Shown: positions 1 through 8,819 of the stretch, one piece after another | How the letters are laid out: each line of letters begins with the position of its first letter | Position numbering within the stretch: position 1 is the stretch's first letter | NCBI RefSeq assembly: GCF_900088825.1 | Contig: NZ_LT592171.1 | Coordinates: 1,476,109-1,540,108 of the forward strand | Source of the DNA: Thiomonas delicata | GTDB lineage: Bacteria; Pseudomonadota; Gammaproteobacteria; Burkholderiales; Burkholderiaceae_C | DNA: 64,000 nucleotides | Reading direction: 5' to 3' | The notes under the pieces: generated by a model | The model's database searches: none | Told to the model about the DNA's origin: nothing | Seen by the model: only the letters and a program-made list of their open reading frames with translations | Position numbers and translations under genes: made by a program

Positions 1-1344
1 TTGGCCGAACTGACCGCCGCCGCCATGCTGCCCGCCGTCGAAATGCCCATGGTGCGCGACGGCTTGTATGCCCGCGCCGATGCCTTGCTGCCGGAGGCGG
101 CGGGCTATGTCCTGCGCGAGACCAAGGCCTCCACGTTTCCGCTGAAGCCGGACAGGGCCACCCCGAGTTCGCCGGACGAGCATCATTTGGATGATGTCGC
201 CGTGCAGGCCTGGGTGCTGGAAGGCGCCGGCCTGCCGCTGGCGCGCGCCGAGCTCAATCTGCTGGACAACCAATGGCGCTATCCAGGCGCCGGCGACTAC
301 CGCGGCTTGTTTCGCCAACTGGACGTCACCGATGCGGTGCAACAGCGCATGCGTGCTGTTCCACAATGGCTGCGGCAGGCTCGGGACGTGATTGACGGCG
401 ACATGCCCGACGTCCGCATGGGCAATCAATGCACCCATCCTCACCCCTGCCCTTACGCGGCGCTGTGCCAAAGGCTGGAGCCGCCCGGCCCCGAACATCC
501 GCTGAGTTTGCTCCCCGATACGGCTGGGAAGGCCTTGGCGCGCAAGCTCGCCGCCAAGGGCTATACGTCTTTGCTGGAGCCGCGTCCCGGTGAGCTGGTC
601 GGTGCACAGGCGGCGTTGTACCGCCGCATCCAGCAGGCCCACCGCACCGGGCGCCCCATCCTCGCCCCCGGCGCCGACACCTTCATGCAAAGGCTGACGT
701 ATCCCCGTTACTACTTCGACTTCGAAGGCATTGACCTGCCGGTGCCGCGGTGGGTCGGCTTGCGCCCTTACGAGCAGGTGCCGTTCCAGTGGTCTTGCCA
801 TATCGAGCGGGCGCCCGGCGTGTTCGAGCACCGCGCCTTCCTGGACCTCAGCGGGCATGACCCCTCCGAGCCCTGCATCGAGGAGATGCTGCACGCCATC
901 GACGTGGGGGACGGTGGCCCCATCCTGGTGTATTACGCCACGTATGAACGAGGTCGCATCGTCGAGCTGGCCAAACGCCATCCGGCCTTTGCGGACCGGC
1001 TGAAGCGACTGGCCGCGCGATTGGTCGACCTGCACCCCGTGGTCAAGGAGCATTTCTACCATCCGGCGATGGAGGGGTCGTTCTCCATCAAGAAGGTGCT
1101 GCCGGTCATCGCCCCCGACCTGAACTATGGAGAACTGGACGAGGTGCAGGACGGCACCGGCGCGCAGGTTGCCTACCTGCAGTCCTGCTTCGACGCCGAG
1201 CTGACGCCCAGGCGCAAGGCGGAGTTACGCCGCAACCTGCTGGCCTACTGTGAACAGGACACGTGGGCCATGGTCGAGATTGGGTATTTTCTGGAAGGCA
1301 AGGGCCGGCCGACCGAACTGAGGCCGCCGTCGTTCCACGTGTGA
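1..1344 (+). CDS. DUF2779 / RecB-like nuclease family protein, 5'-truncated by window edge
   Basis: The first visible residues already lie inside a nuclease domain, so the true start is left of the window. An ETK stretch near residue 40 followed by HHLDDVAVQ fits the E-x-K and following helix of a Cas4/RecB-type PD-(D/E)xK nuclease. A C-x6-C-x5-C pattern around residues 142-155 fits the iron-sulphur cysteines of such nucleases. The second half carries the DUF2779 signature, beginning YYFDFEGIDLPVP and ending LLAYCEQDTWAMVEI, which resembles an RNase H-like exonuclease fold. The family is seen near defence and repair genes, but its substrate is unknown to me. It converges on the next gene with a 54-nt gap. 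Confidence 0.75.
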   Translation: MAELTAAAMLPAVEMPMVRDGLYARADALLPEAAGYVLRETKASTFPLKPDRATPSSPDEHHLDDVAVQAWVLEGAGLPLARAELNLLDNQWRYPGAGDYRGLFRQLDVTDAVQQRMRAVPQWLRQARDVIDGDMPDVRMGNQCTHPHPCPYAALCQRLEPPGPEHPLSLLPDTAGKALARKLAAKGYTSLLEPRPGELVGAQAALYRRIQQAHRTGRPILAPGADTFMQRLTYPRYYFDFEGIDLPVPRWVGLRPYEQVPFQWSCHIERAPGVFEHRAFLDLSGHDPSEPCIEEMLHAIDVGDGGPILVYYATYERGRIVELAKRHPAFADRLKRLAARLVDLHPVVKEHFYHPAMEGSFSIKKVLPVIAPDLNYGELDEVQDGTGAQVAYLQSCFDAELTPRRKAELRRNLLAYCEQDTWAMVEIGYFLEGKGRPTELRPPSFHV

Positions 1345-1398
1345 ATGCGCGGTGTCTGGAACGCAAGCCAATCGGCACATCAGGCGTACGTATCCTTC

Positions 1399-1707
1399 TC
1401 AAACATCCAACGCCGTCCACCCCAGCAATTCCGCCAGGCGCGTCACCACCCACCGCGCCTCCTTGGCATCAAGGCCAGAGCCTTCGACCTCCAAGCCGCG
1501 GTGGATGCGTTCAAGAACATCCGACTCGGTCACCCCCAGGTCGAACTTGATTTCCGATGCGCGGTCGGTCAGCATCGTCGCTAGGTCTTCGCAGAACTCG
1601 TAGCGTTGGGCAATGACCTCGCGCGGCGCATTGGGCTTGGTGCGGCCTGGCTCCACGTAAAGGGCGATGAAGGACGGCGGGATGGTGAGTTGAGATTCGT
1701 CGGTCAT
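1399..1707 (-). CDS. small conserved protein of the Burkholderiales 'ATPase with chaperone activity' type
   Basis: This 102-residue protein starts MTDESQLTIPPSFIALYVEPG and contains APREVIAQRYEFCEDLA and ARWVVTRLAELLGW. I recognise it from memory as a short protein commonly annotated in Burkholderiales as an ATPase with chaperone activity. No P-loop is visible, so that name is probably only inherited. An ATG at 1707 is preferred over a GTG at 1743, because the conserved sequence begins there and the longer form would include a 7-bp inverted repeat. It is read in the same direction as the reverse transcriptase upstream and was probably its neighbour before the IS insertion. Confidence 0.6.
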   Translation of the reverse strand: MTDESQLTIPPSFIALYVEPGRTKPNAPREVIAQRYEFCEDLATMLTDRASEIKFDLGVTESDVLERIHRGLEVEGSGLDAKEARWVVTRLAELLGWTALDV

Positions 1708-1718
1708 GGACTTTGGCA

Positions 1719-1741
1719 GTACTCTGTAAGCGATAGAGTAC
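1719..1741. promoter_or_regulatory. 7-bp inverted repeat upstream of the small gene
   Basis: GTACTCT at 1719-1725 and its exact complement AGAGTAC at 1735-1741 are separated by 9 nt. The repeat sits 12 nt upstream of the preferred start at 1707. Its size and place fit an operator or a leader hairpin. No regulator can be assigned. Confidence 0.4.
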
Positions 1742-1829
1742 ACACGGCGATTTCATGTCCCCACGCCTAATGGTCGATATGAACCGCCCCGGGTTTTGAG
1801 GAGGCTCCAACCTTTGAGAAGATGGAGCC

Positions 1830-2153
1830 ATGAACAAGACGAACAAGTTTTCCCCCGAAGTGCGCGAGCGCGCGGTACGCATGGTGCAGGAGCACCGAGG
1901 CGAGTACCCCTCGCTGTGGGCCGCAGTCGAATCCATGGCCCCCAAGATTGGCTGCGTGCCACAGACGCTGCTGGAGTGGGTCAAGCGCGAGGAAGTCGAT
2001 ACAGGCCAGCGCGACGGCCTGACGAGCAGCGAGCGTGAACGCCTCAAACAACTCGAGCGCGAGAACAAGGAATTGCGCCGGGCCAATGACATCCTCAAAG
2101 CGGCGAGTGCTTTTTTCGCCCAGGCGGAGCTCGACCGCCGTTTGAAGAGTTGA
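1830..2153 (+). CDS. IS3-family transposase OrfA (copy A)
   Basis: This 107-residue protein has the usual OrfA plan: an N-terminal helix-turn-helix ([16 protein letters not shown], then [11 protein letters not shown]) followed by a leucine-zipper-like helix ending [20 protein letters not shown]. The in-frame heptamer T-TTT-TTC at 2111-2117 near its end is a plausible -1 slippery site. The -1 frame stays open from there into orfB, so a fused OrfAB transposase can be made. It is identical to the copy B protein. Confidence 0.92.
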   Translation: MNKTNKFSPEVRERAVRMVQEHRGEYPSLWAAVESMAPKIGCVPQTLLEWVKREEVDTGQRDGLTSSERERLKQLERENKELRRANDILKAASAFFAQAELDRRLKS

Positions 2154-3055
2154 AGCGATTCATCGACCAGCACCGCCCCATGCACGGGGTCGAGCCCATC
2201 TGCAAAGTGCTGCAGATGGCCCCGTCGTGTTACTGGCGCCATGCCGCGCGTCATCGCAACCCCGAGTTGCGCAGCGCCCGTGCTCAGCGCGACGATGCGC
2301 TGGCTGCCGACATCCAGCGTGTGTGGCACGCCAACTGGCAGGTGTATGGAGCTGACAAGGTTTGGTTGCAGATGAACCGCGAGGGCAACCGGGTGGCGCG
2401 CTGCACGGTCGAGCGGCTGATGAAACGCCTGGGGCTGCAGGGTGCGCGGCGGAGCAAGAAGGTGCGAACCACGGTCCCCGACACTTGCACGCCGTGTCCG
2501 CAGGACCACGTCAACCGGGTGTTCAAAGCCGAGCGACCCAACCAGCTCTGGGTGTCGGACTTCACCTATGTGAGCACCTGGCAGGGCTGGCTGTACGTGG
2601 CGTTCGTCATCGACGTGTTTGCCCGACGCATCGTGGGCTGGCGCGTGAGCACATCCATGCAGACCGATTTCGTGATGGACGCGCTGGAGCAGGCTTTGTA
2701 CGCGCGTCGGCCCGCTGCCCATGCCTTGGTCCACCATTCGGACAGAGGCGTGCAATACGTCAGCGTCAAGTACACCGAACGCTTGGCGCAGGCAGGCATC
2801 CAGCCCTCCGTGGGCAGCAAAGGAGACTCCTATGACAACGCCCTGGCCGAGACCATCAACGGGCTGTATAAGGCCGAATTGATTCACCGCCGCGGACCCT
2901 GGAAAACCAGGGAAGCCGTCGAACTGGCCACCCTGCAATGGGTGCACTGGTTCAACCACACCCGACTGCTCAAACCGATTGGGGGTATCCCTCCGGCAGA
3001 AGCTGAGGCAAACTACTGGCGCCAACAAGCCAGTCAACACGCCATTCCGGCATGA
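2150..3055 (+). CDS. IS3-family transposase OrfB, DDE integrase domain (copy A)
   Basis: This 301-residue protein contains the DDE catalytic core: D in [12 protein letters not shown] in [11 protein letters not shown], and E in [18 protein letters not shown]. An HTH_21-like region ([19 protein letters not shown]) comes first. It overlaps orfA by 4 nt, with a TTG at 2150 as the nominal start. The natural product is probably the OrfAB frameshift fusion, since the frame is open upstream of the TTG. The last codons lie just inside the right terminal repeat. Confidence 0.93.
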   Translation: MKRFIDQHRPMHGVEPICKVLQMAPSCYWRHAARHRNPELRSARAQRDDALAADIQRVWHANWQVYGADKVWLQMNREGNRVARCTVERLMKRLGLQGARRSKKVRTTVPDTCTPCPQDHVNRVFKAERPNQLWVSDFTYVSTWQGWLYVAFVIDVFARRIVGWRVSTSMQTDFVMDALEQALYARRPAAHALVHHSDRGVQYVSVKYTERLAQAGIQPSVGSKGDSYDNALAETINGLYKAELIHRRGPWKTREAVELATLQWVHWFNHTRLLKPIGGIPPAEAEANYWRQQASQHAIPA

Positions 3056-3963
3056 CTTAAACCAACTAGCCTCCACGAAACCCGGGGCGGTTCAATATTT
3101 CGGGGCGAGCAAAGCACCTGATTCGCTTCTTGCTCTCGTCCCTTGAGCTGCCGCTCCAATTTCAGTCGCTCTTCACCTGTGGCAGTCAAAAGTGCTCGCC
3201 GCGTCTCCCAAATTTTTTGATGCCGGCTATTCGGAAGGCGGACGTCCTCACCGACCAAGATTACGCCCGTCACCGACTTTGGGCTTGAGGGTGAAAAAGA
3301 CTTTGACTTGCCTCGTTTTGAGCGCAAACCATGCTTCTCTATGAGTCTGCGAACTTCCGCAAGAAGTCGTTTCGTAGCGTTCGCCCCCGACAGCGTGATG
3401 TCGTCGACATAGACAGTAAACGTGCAGTCGGACGCACTAGCCAGCTTTGCAATGTCATCAAACAGATGCCGTGCTGCAAGAAATGCTACGCGACCGCTCA
3501 ATGGGCTTCCCGTGGGTAGGTGTAGTCCTTGGTAGCTACAGATGTCCGCTAGCCTTGCTGCGACGTCGGCGGCGCAATGAAAATCCTGCCGAAACATCCC
3601 ATAAACTCTCGCCCGCGAAATGCTTGGATAAAAACCCTGGATGTCTGTTTTGATGACCGGATGATGCCCCAGATGTTGCCGAGCATTGTCGGCATAGGAC
3701 CGCCCTTTTTGCGAATAGACGTACCCAGGCACATCAATTCTGGACAGCAGGAGCCCGATTTTGCGGTGAGTGGCGGCTAGCCCTTTGAAGGGGGCCTGGA
3801 TTTCACGCCCGTTCTCATTTGTCCAAACCCTGTAGTTCGATGATGAACAAAGTTCGGGAACAGCATCCCAACTCACTCCAATGACTGTTTCGAACTTTCC
3901 CTTGCCGCAAAGGCTGTACAAGGGAGACTGGTCAATCGGGTAGCGCTTAGGCTGCTCGCTCAA
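3034..3963 (-). CDS. retron-type reverse transcriptase, last 3 residues replaced by IS sequence
   Basis: This reverse transcriptase has the motifs that mark the retron clade: NARQH (NAxxH) at residues 93-97, the first catalytic Asp in KTDIQGFYPS at about 107, LPTGSPLSG at 149-157, YVDD at 185-188 and VTG at 231-233. In retrons the enzyme primes from a branched G of its own ncRNA to make msDNA. The frame crosses the IS boundary at 3094/3095 and adds 20 foreign residues. Taking out the IS and one ATA gives ...SPRN-IDH-stop, so the native protein was about 292 residues and all catalytic motifs remain. It overlaps the XRE gene by 17 nt. YVDD replaces the commoner YADD. Confidence 0.88.
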   Translation of the reverse strand: MSEQPKRYPIDQSPLYSLCGKGKFETVIGVSWDAVPELCSSSNYRVWTNENGREIQAPFKGLAATHRKIGLLLSRIDVPGYVYSQKGRSYADNARQHLGHHPVIKTDIQGFYPSISRARVYGMFRQDFHCAADVAARLADICSYQGLHLPTGSPLSGRVAFLAARHLFDDIAKLASASDCTFTVYVDDITLSGANATKRLLAEVRRLIEKHGLRSKRGKSKSFSPSSPKSVTGVILVGEDVRLPNSRHQKIWETRRALLTATGEERLKLERQLKGREQEANQVLCSPRNIEPPRVSWRLVGLSHAGMAC

Positions 3964-4255
3964 GAGAGTCTCGCTCTTCTAGCCACTCGAGCAGCCGAAG
4001 AATCTTGTCGGCTGCTGCCACACGGAGCTTGGTGCCAGGCTTGCGTCCATCGTCGATGTTCTCTGAGAACAGCAGGATGGACGACACGGGCATCTTGAAC
4101 AGCTCGGAATACTTCTCAAGAAGGTCCAAGCCCGGGGTCTTGTCCCCCTTTTCCAGCTCGCTCAGATACGAATTCGAAATGCCCAGGCGCTTGGCCAGTT
4201 CGACCTGGGTGAACTGGTGGTAAGTCCTGAGCAATCGCAATGCCCGGTTCAACAT
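3947..4255 (-). CDS. XRE-family HTH regulator of the retron operon
   Basis: This 102-residue protein has a Cro/CI-type helix-turn-helix at its N terminus (TQVELAKRLGISNSYLSELE, residues about 16-35) and a C-terminal tail that could bind a partner. The start ATG at 4255 is preceded by AGGGG. That Shine-Dalgarno sequence can pair with CCCCT at 4282-4286, so translation may be gated by a small hairpin. The gene lies between the 49-residue peptide and the reverse transcriptase with tight spacing. As I recall, one published retron type pairs the reverse transcriptase with an HTH protein; here it may also bind the palindrome over the operon promoter. Confidence 0.85.
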   Translation of the reverse strand: MLNRALRLLRTYHQFTQVELAKRLGISNSYLSELEKGDKTPGLDLLEKYSELFKMPVSSILLFSENIDDGRKPGTKLRVAAADKILRLLEWLEERDSLERAA

Positions 4256-4293
4256 TTCAATCCCCTAAAAACATGAAACAAAGGGGTGACTAT

Positions 4294-4443
4294 TCACTGC
4301 TTCAGCAGGGCAATGAGCTTGGCAACTTGCGCTACCAACTGCATCACCAAGATAGCCATGCGGAACGTCTCGGGACGCACCCATGACTTTTGAAGCCGGT
4401 GCTTCGTCTCCCGCCACCTGGGAGGCTTAAGAACATTTTTCAA
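4294..4443 (-). CDS. 49-residue basic/hydrophobic small protein in the retron operon
   Basis: An AAGGAG ribosome site (4451-4456) stands 7 nt before a TTG at 4443 that opens a 49-codon frame. An in-frame ATG at 4467 has no good ribosome site. The first 28 residues are very basic (KPPRWRETKHRLQKSWVRPE), and residues about 29-47 form a hydrophobic helix, MAILVMQLVAQVAKLIALL, with one lysine. This is the shape of a membrane-seeking peptide, such as a toxin or effector. It ends 38 nt before the XRE start in the same direction, so it belongs to the operon. I do not recognise a named family, and the function is inference. Confidence 0.6.
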   Translation of the reverse strand: MKNVLKPPRWRETKHRLQKSWVRPETFRMAILVMQLVAQVAKLIALLKQ

Positions 4444-4459
4444 GGTTGTTCTCCTTGAC

Positions 4460-4717
4460 TGCACCATCCGGCCTGCACACCATGTGCAGGTCGTGGCTGT
4501 CGCGCGCAATCAAGCAGAGCTAAGTGGCGAGTTACTCCCCTTCGTTTCCAGATGCATGCCCGGGATGTCGCCCGGGCATGCTCGCGCCGATTCTCATGGC
4601 CGGGCGCCGAGGCAAGGCACCCCACCGAGGAGAGCGAGCGAGTAATTAGAGCCTTTCAGCCCCACAAGGTACCAACGTACCCCAGCACAACTACGACAGT
4701 TGTCTCTGTCAGCCTCA
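4460..4717 (-). ncRNA. structured leader of the retron operon, candidate msr-msd ncRNA
   Basis: About 260 nt separate the predicted transcription start (near 4717) from the ribosome site of the 49-residue gene. This stretch is rich in hairpins on the transcribed strand: a 6-bp stem near 4687-4703, a 5-bp stem near 4668-4681, a stem between about 4581 and 4611, a perfect 11-bp stem with a 6-nt loop (arms 4554-4564 and 4571-4581), and a 7-bp stem with a 5-nt loop (4472-4478 and 4484-4490). A retron msr-msd RNA is expected upstream of its reverse transcriptase at about this size. I could not define the a1/a2 repeat or the branching G with confidence. Confidence 0.5.
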
Positions 4718-4723
4718 GGTTGA

Positions 4724-4752
4724 AGAATAAGGAAACTATTTGCTATTGTCAA
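4724..4752 (-). promoter_or_regulatory. consensus sigma70 promoter of the retron operon
   Basis: On the minus strand TTGACA (4752-4747) and TATTCT (4729-4724) are exactly 17 nt apart, which is close to an ideal sigma70 promoter. The start of transcription would be near 4717. It lies about 77 nt after the end of hsdR, so the retron operon can be expressed on its own. Confidence 0.7.
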
Positions 4753-4780
4753 TATTTCTTCGCTACAAGCGAAATATTGA
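4749..4780. promoter_or_regulatory. inverted repeat overlapping the -35 box, possible XRE operator
   Basis: Nine-base arms TCAATATTT (4749-4757) and AAATATTGA (4772-4780) pair perfectly, with a further CGC/GCG pair inside. The left arm overlaps the -35 box of the retron promoter. A protein on this site would block the promoter, and the operon's own XRE protein is the obvious candidate. It could also act as a weak 3' hairpin for hsdR, but no T-run follows on the minus strand. Confidence 0.45.
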
Positions 4781-4828
4781 TGTTGCCTGGCAGTCAATGA
4801 AATCTGGGGCCAGCTCACGATACGCTGC

Positions 4829-7501
4829 TTACGCAGTACGTCGCCGCTCAAACGCCCGATAAACCTGCTTCGCCAGCATCCCCATCATGGCGGTGAACAC
4901 CCGCTCGTCCTTGAGCAACTGGTCCGCAATGGCGTTGTGCCCATCTTGGCTGTCAATGATGGCGTCGGTCATGATGTCCTTGAAGGACCCAAGCGCGAAC
5001 TGCTGCTCGCTGTTGTTCCGGGCCTGCTCGGCCAGGGCTTCGTTTTCCATCAGCTTGCCGGTGATGGTGGCCACATAGCCGACCATGTCGGCCTCGGTCA
5101 GGTTGCCTGAGAACAAGTCGTTCATGACCCCGACAATTTCGGCGAGTTGCTTTTTCTCGTCTTCATCTGCCGCTCCGGTGCCCGCTTCGGACACGGGTTT
5201 GAGCTTGATGACATCCCCGGACGCCAGGTCGAGTTTTTGTTCGCCGATTTTCTGCAGCCGGTAGTGCGTCAGGCGCACGTCGGCGTCCAACTCCAGGATG
5301 CTCGATGACGTGCGCTCGATGATGCGCGGCATCAGGTTCTTGCCATACGCATAGAGCTTTTCCAGGTCGGGGTCGTCGTAGGCCACCAGTTGGGAGAGGA
5401 AGTCATACATGCGCAGAAAGGTGCCCAGGTCCTTGCGGAACTGGTCGGCATCTTCATGCTCCGTCTCCGACAGTTCGGCGAACCGGTCGGCGGCGGGCTT
5501 GAGGTAGGCGTGCAGCCCGGCCTGCTTGCGCTTGGGGTCGAAGAACGCCTCGGCGAAGGACTCCACCTCGCTCGGCAGATAGACCCCGGCCTGGTCGAGC
5601 TTGATATGCAGCTCATGGACGATGTTGGGGTCGGTGACTTCTTCGAGCTGCGCCGTGCGGTAATAGGGCTGGAAGGCCGCCAGAATCTCTTCGGGTTTGT
5701 TGACGAAGTCCAGCACGAAGGTCTCGTCCTTGCCGGGGTAGGTGCGGTTCAGGCGTGAGAGGGTCTGCACCGCCAGTACGCCAGATAGGCGCTTGTCGAC
5801 ATACATGGCATACAGCAGCGGCTGGTCGAAGCCGGTCTGGTACTTGTTCGCCACCAGCAGCACGCGGTAGACGTTCTCCTTGAACGCCTCGGCCGGGTCC
5901 TTGCCGCGGATGTCCGGGTTCATGTTGGATTCGTTGAACGGGTCGGGTCCCGAGTCCAGGTCGTCGACGTTGCCGGAGAAGGCCACCAGGGCGCGCATGT
6001 CCTTGTCGTAGCCGCGCTCCTTGAGGTATTTGTCCATCGCCAGCTTGTAACGCACCGCCGCCTTGCGGCTGTCGGTCACCACCATGGCCTTGGCCTTGCC
6101 GCCTATTTTCTTGGCGACGTGCTCGTGGAAGTGCTCGACGATGACCACCACCTTCTGGGCGATGTTGTAAGGGTGGAGCACGGCATAGCGGGCCAGGGCC
6201 TTCTTGGCCTTCTTCTGCGGCACCAGCTTGTCGTCGACCACGGACCCCAGCTTGTAATAGGTCTTGTAGGAGACGTAGTTCTGCAGCACATCGAGGATGA
6301 AACCTTCCTCGATGGCTTGGCGCATGGAATACACATGGAACGGCAGCGGCACGCCGTCGGGGCCTGTGCGGCCGAAGAGCTCCAGGGTCTTGGACTTCGG
6401 CGTGGCGGTGAAGGCGAAGTAGCTGACGTTCTCCGGGCGCTTGCGGCCTTCGAGCACGCTGTTGATGACGTCCTCGGACGTGAGGTCCTCGGGGTCGAGG
6501 TCCACATCCGCCGCAACCTCGACCACCTTCCCGTCGAGTTCGACCTTGATGACCTCCTTCGGCCGCTCGTCCTTGGTCAGCGCGGAGCGCAGCTTCTGCG
6601 CAGCGCTGCCGGATTGGCTGGAATGGGCCTCGTCGATGATGAGAGCAAAGCGCTTGCCCTTGAGCGCGCCCACCTTGTCGATGACGAAGGGAAACTTCTG
6701 CAGCGTGGTGATGATGACCTGCGTGCCGCTGTTCAGCGCCTCGGCAAGCTGGGCGCTGTTCTCGTCAATCTTCTGCACCACCCCGGCCTTGTGCTCGAAC
6801 TGGCTGATGGTCTCCTGTAGCTGGCGGTCCAATACGCGGCGGTCGGTGATGACGATGACGGAGTCGAAGACCTTATCGTCCTGGGCGTTGTGCAGGTTGG
6901 CCAGGCGGTGCCCGGTCCAGGCGATGGTGTTGGACTTACCCGAGCCGGCGGAATGCTGCACCAGATAGGCGTGTCCGGCTCCTTCATCGCCTGCGGCCTT
7001 GACCAGGCGCAGCACGGCGTCAAGCTGGTGGAAGCGCGGAAAGATGAGTGTTTCCTTGGTGGTCTTGGCGCCCGTGTTGGCATCCACCTCGGTCTTGACC
7101 TCCAGGTGCAGGAAGTTACCCAGGATGTCGAGCCAGACGTCCTTGGACCAGACCTTGTGCCAGAGGTAGTAGGTGGGGTACCCGTATTCGGGTGGGGCCG
7201 CGGGGTTGCCAGCGCTCGCACCGCCGTAGCCATCCGGGCGCCCCAGGTTGAACGGCAGGAAGAAGGTCTTGTCGCCATCGAGCTTGGTGGTCATGAACAC
7301 CTCGTCGGTAGACACAGCGAAATGCACCAGCGCCCGGGTCTTGAATTGAAGCAGGGCTTCGGGCTCGCGGCTCTTGGGGTCCTTCGGGTGCCGGTCCTTC
7401 TTGTACTGCTGGATGGCGTCGGTGATGTTCTGGGTCAGGTCGGTCTTGAGCTCGGCGGTGGCCACCGGCAGACCATTGACAAACAGCACCAGGTCGATGC
7501 T
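4829..7501 (-). pseudogene. hsdR: type I restriction endonuclease subunit HsdR, 3' part cut off by IS3 copy B
   Basis: The fragment codes for 890 residues starting SIDLVLFVNG. It carries the PD-(D/E)xK motif (D three residues in, then ELK), Walker A HSAGSGKS, DEAH in IIDEAHSSQSG, FTATP, and the motif V-VI region around QTLSRLNRTYPG. In the joined protein the Walker A lies near residue 330. The protein translocates DNA and cuts it at a distance from the HsdS site. Joined to 8820-9245 after removing the IS and one GTT repeat, the frame is open for 1032 residues, a normal HsdR length. As it stands the fragment lacks a native start. Confidence 0.93.
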
Positions 7502-7543
7502 GTTTGAACCGCCCCGGGTTTCGTGGAGGCTAGTTGGTTTAAG

Positions 7544-8449
7544 TCATGCCGGAATGGCGTGTTGACTGGCTTGTTGGCGCCAGTAGTTTGCCTCAGCTTC
7601 TGCCGGAGGGATACCCCCAATCGGTTTGAGCAGTCGGGTGTGGTTGAACCAGTGCACCCATTGCAGGGTGGCCAGTTCGACGGCTTCCCTGGTTTTCCAG
7701 GGTCCGCGGCGGTGAATCAATTCGGCCTTATACAGCCCGTTGATGGTCTCGGCCAGGGCGTTGTCATAGGAGTCTCCTTTGCTGCCCACGGAGGGCTGGA
7801 TGCCTGCCTGCGCCAAGCGTTCGGTGTACTTGACGCTGACGTATTGCACGCCTCTGTCCGAATGGTGGACCAAGGCATGGGCAGCGGGCCGACGCGCGTA
7901 CAAAGCCTGCTCCAGCGCGTCCATCACGAAATCGGTCTGCATGGATGTGCTCACGCGCCAGCCCACGATGCGTCGGGCAAACACGTCGATGACGAACGCC
8001 ACGTACAGCCAGCCCTGCCAGGTGCTCACATAGGTGAAGTCCGACACCCAGAGCTGGTTGGGTCGCTCGGCTTTGAACACCCGGTTGACGTGGTCCTGCG
8101 GACACGGCGTGCAAGTGTCGGGGACCGTGGTTCGCACCTTCTTGCTCCGCCGCGCACCCTGCAGCCCCAGGCGTTTCATCAGCCGCTCGACCGTGCAGCG
8201 CGCCACCCGGTTGCCCTCGCGGTTCATCTGCAACCAAACCTTGTCAGCTCCATACACCTGCCAGTTGGCGTGCCACACACGCTGGATGTCGGCAGCCAGC
8301 GCATCGTCGCGCTGAGCACGGGCGCTGCGCAACTCGGGGTTGCGATGACGCGCGGCATGGCGCCAGTAACACGACGGGGCCATCTGCAGCACTTTGCAGA
8401 TGGGCTCGACCCCGTGCATGGGGCGGTGCTGGTCGATGAATCGCTTCAA
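7544..8449 (-). CDS. IS3-family transposase OrfB (copy B)
   Basis: The 301 residues are identical to OrfB of copy A and hold the same DDE residues ([20 protein letters not shown]). It overlaps orfA by 4 nt. With no broken frame, this copy should be able to move. Confidence 0.93.
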   Translation of the reverse strand: MKRFIDQHRPMHGVEPICKVLQMAPSCYWRHAARHRNPELRSARAQRDDALAADIQRVWHANWQVYGADKVWLQMNREGNRVARCTVERLMKRLGLQGARRSKKVRTTVPDTCTPCPQDHVNRVFKAERPNQLWVSDFTYVSTWQGWLYVAFVIDVFARRIVGWRVSTSMQTDFVMDALEQALYARRPAAHALVHHSDRGVQYVSVKYTERLAQAGIQPSVGSKGDSYDNALAETINGLYKAELIHRRGPWKTREAVELATLQWVHWFNHTRLLKPIGGIPPAEAEANYWRQQASQHAIPA

Positions 8450-8769
8450 CTCTTCAAACGGCGGTCGAGCTCCGCCTGGGCGAAAAAAGCACTCGCCGCT
8501 TTGAGGATGTCATTGGCCCGGCGCAATTCCTTGTTCTCGCGCTCGAGTTGTTTGAGGCGTTCACGCTCGCTGCTCGTCAGGCCGTCGCGCTGGCCTGTAT
8601 CGACTTCCTCGCGCTTGACCCACTCCAGCAGCGTCTGTGGCACGCAGCCAATCTTGGGGGCCATGGATTCGACTGCGGCCCACAGCGAGGGGTACTCGCC
8701 TCGGTGCTCCTGCACCATGCGTACCGCGCGCTCGCGCACTTCGGGGGAAAACTTGTTCGTCTTGTTCAT
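8446..8769 (-). CDS. IS3-family transposase OrfA (copy B)
   Basis: The 107 residues are identical to OrfA of copy A: a helix-turn-helix followed by a leucine-rich coiled helix. The same T6C slippery site lies near the 3' end for -1 frameshifting into orfB. The start ATG is preceded by the short leader common to both copies. Confidence 0.92.
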   Translation of the reverse strand: MNKTNKFSPEVRERAVRMVQEHRGEYPSLWAAVESMAPKIGCVPQTLLEWVKREEVDTGQRDGLTSSERERLKQLERENKELRRANDILKAASAFFAQAELDRRLKS

Positions 8770-8819
8770 GGCTCCATCTTCTCAAAGGTTGGAGCCTCCT
8801 CAAAACCCGGGGCGGTTCA

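Larger units (their letters stand above)
1780..3094 (+). mobile_element. IS3-family insertion sequence, copy A (1315 bp)
   Basis: The left end begins TGAACCGCCCCGGGTTTTGA and the right end is its imperfect inverse, finishing ACCCGGGGCGGTTCA. A 3-bp target duplication, ATA, stands at 1777-1779 and 3095-3097, as expected for IS3-family elements. It carries orfA and an overlapping orfB. A second copy with the same length and the same protein sequences lies inverted at 7505-8819, so transposition was recent. Removing the element and one ATA joins the reverse transcriptase to its native stop codon three codons later. Confidence 0.95.
7505..8819 (-). mobile_element. IS3-family insertion sequence, copy B (1315 bp), inside hsdR
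   Basis: This element has the same ends, length and encoded proteins as copy A, in the opposite orientation. A 3-bp duplication, GTT, stands at 7502-7504 and 8820-8822. It sits in hsdR between Asn142 and Ser143, three codons before the catalytic Asp of the nuclease motif. Because each copy has its own target duplication, the two insertions were separate events. Confidence 0.95.

Noticed and set aside
4410-4540. TTAGC near 4518 with CGCCAC/GTGGCG as possible retron a1/a2 and branching G
   Set aside because: The pairing is only about 6 bp, would enclose just about 100 nt and overlap the peptide's ribosome site; too weak to claim.
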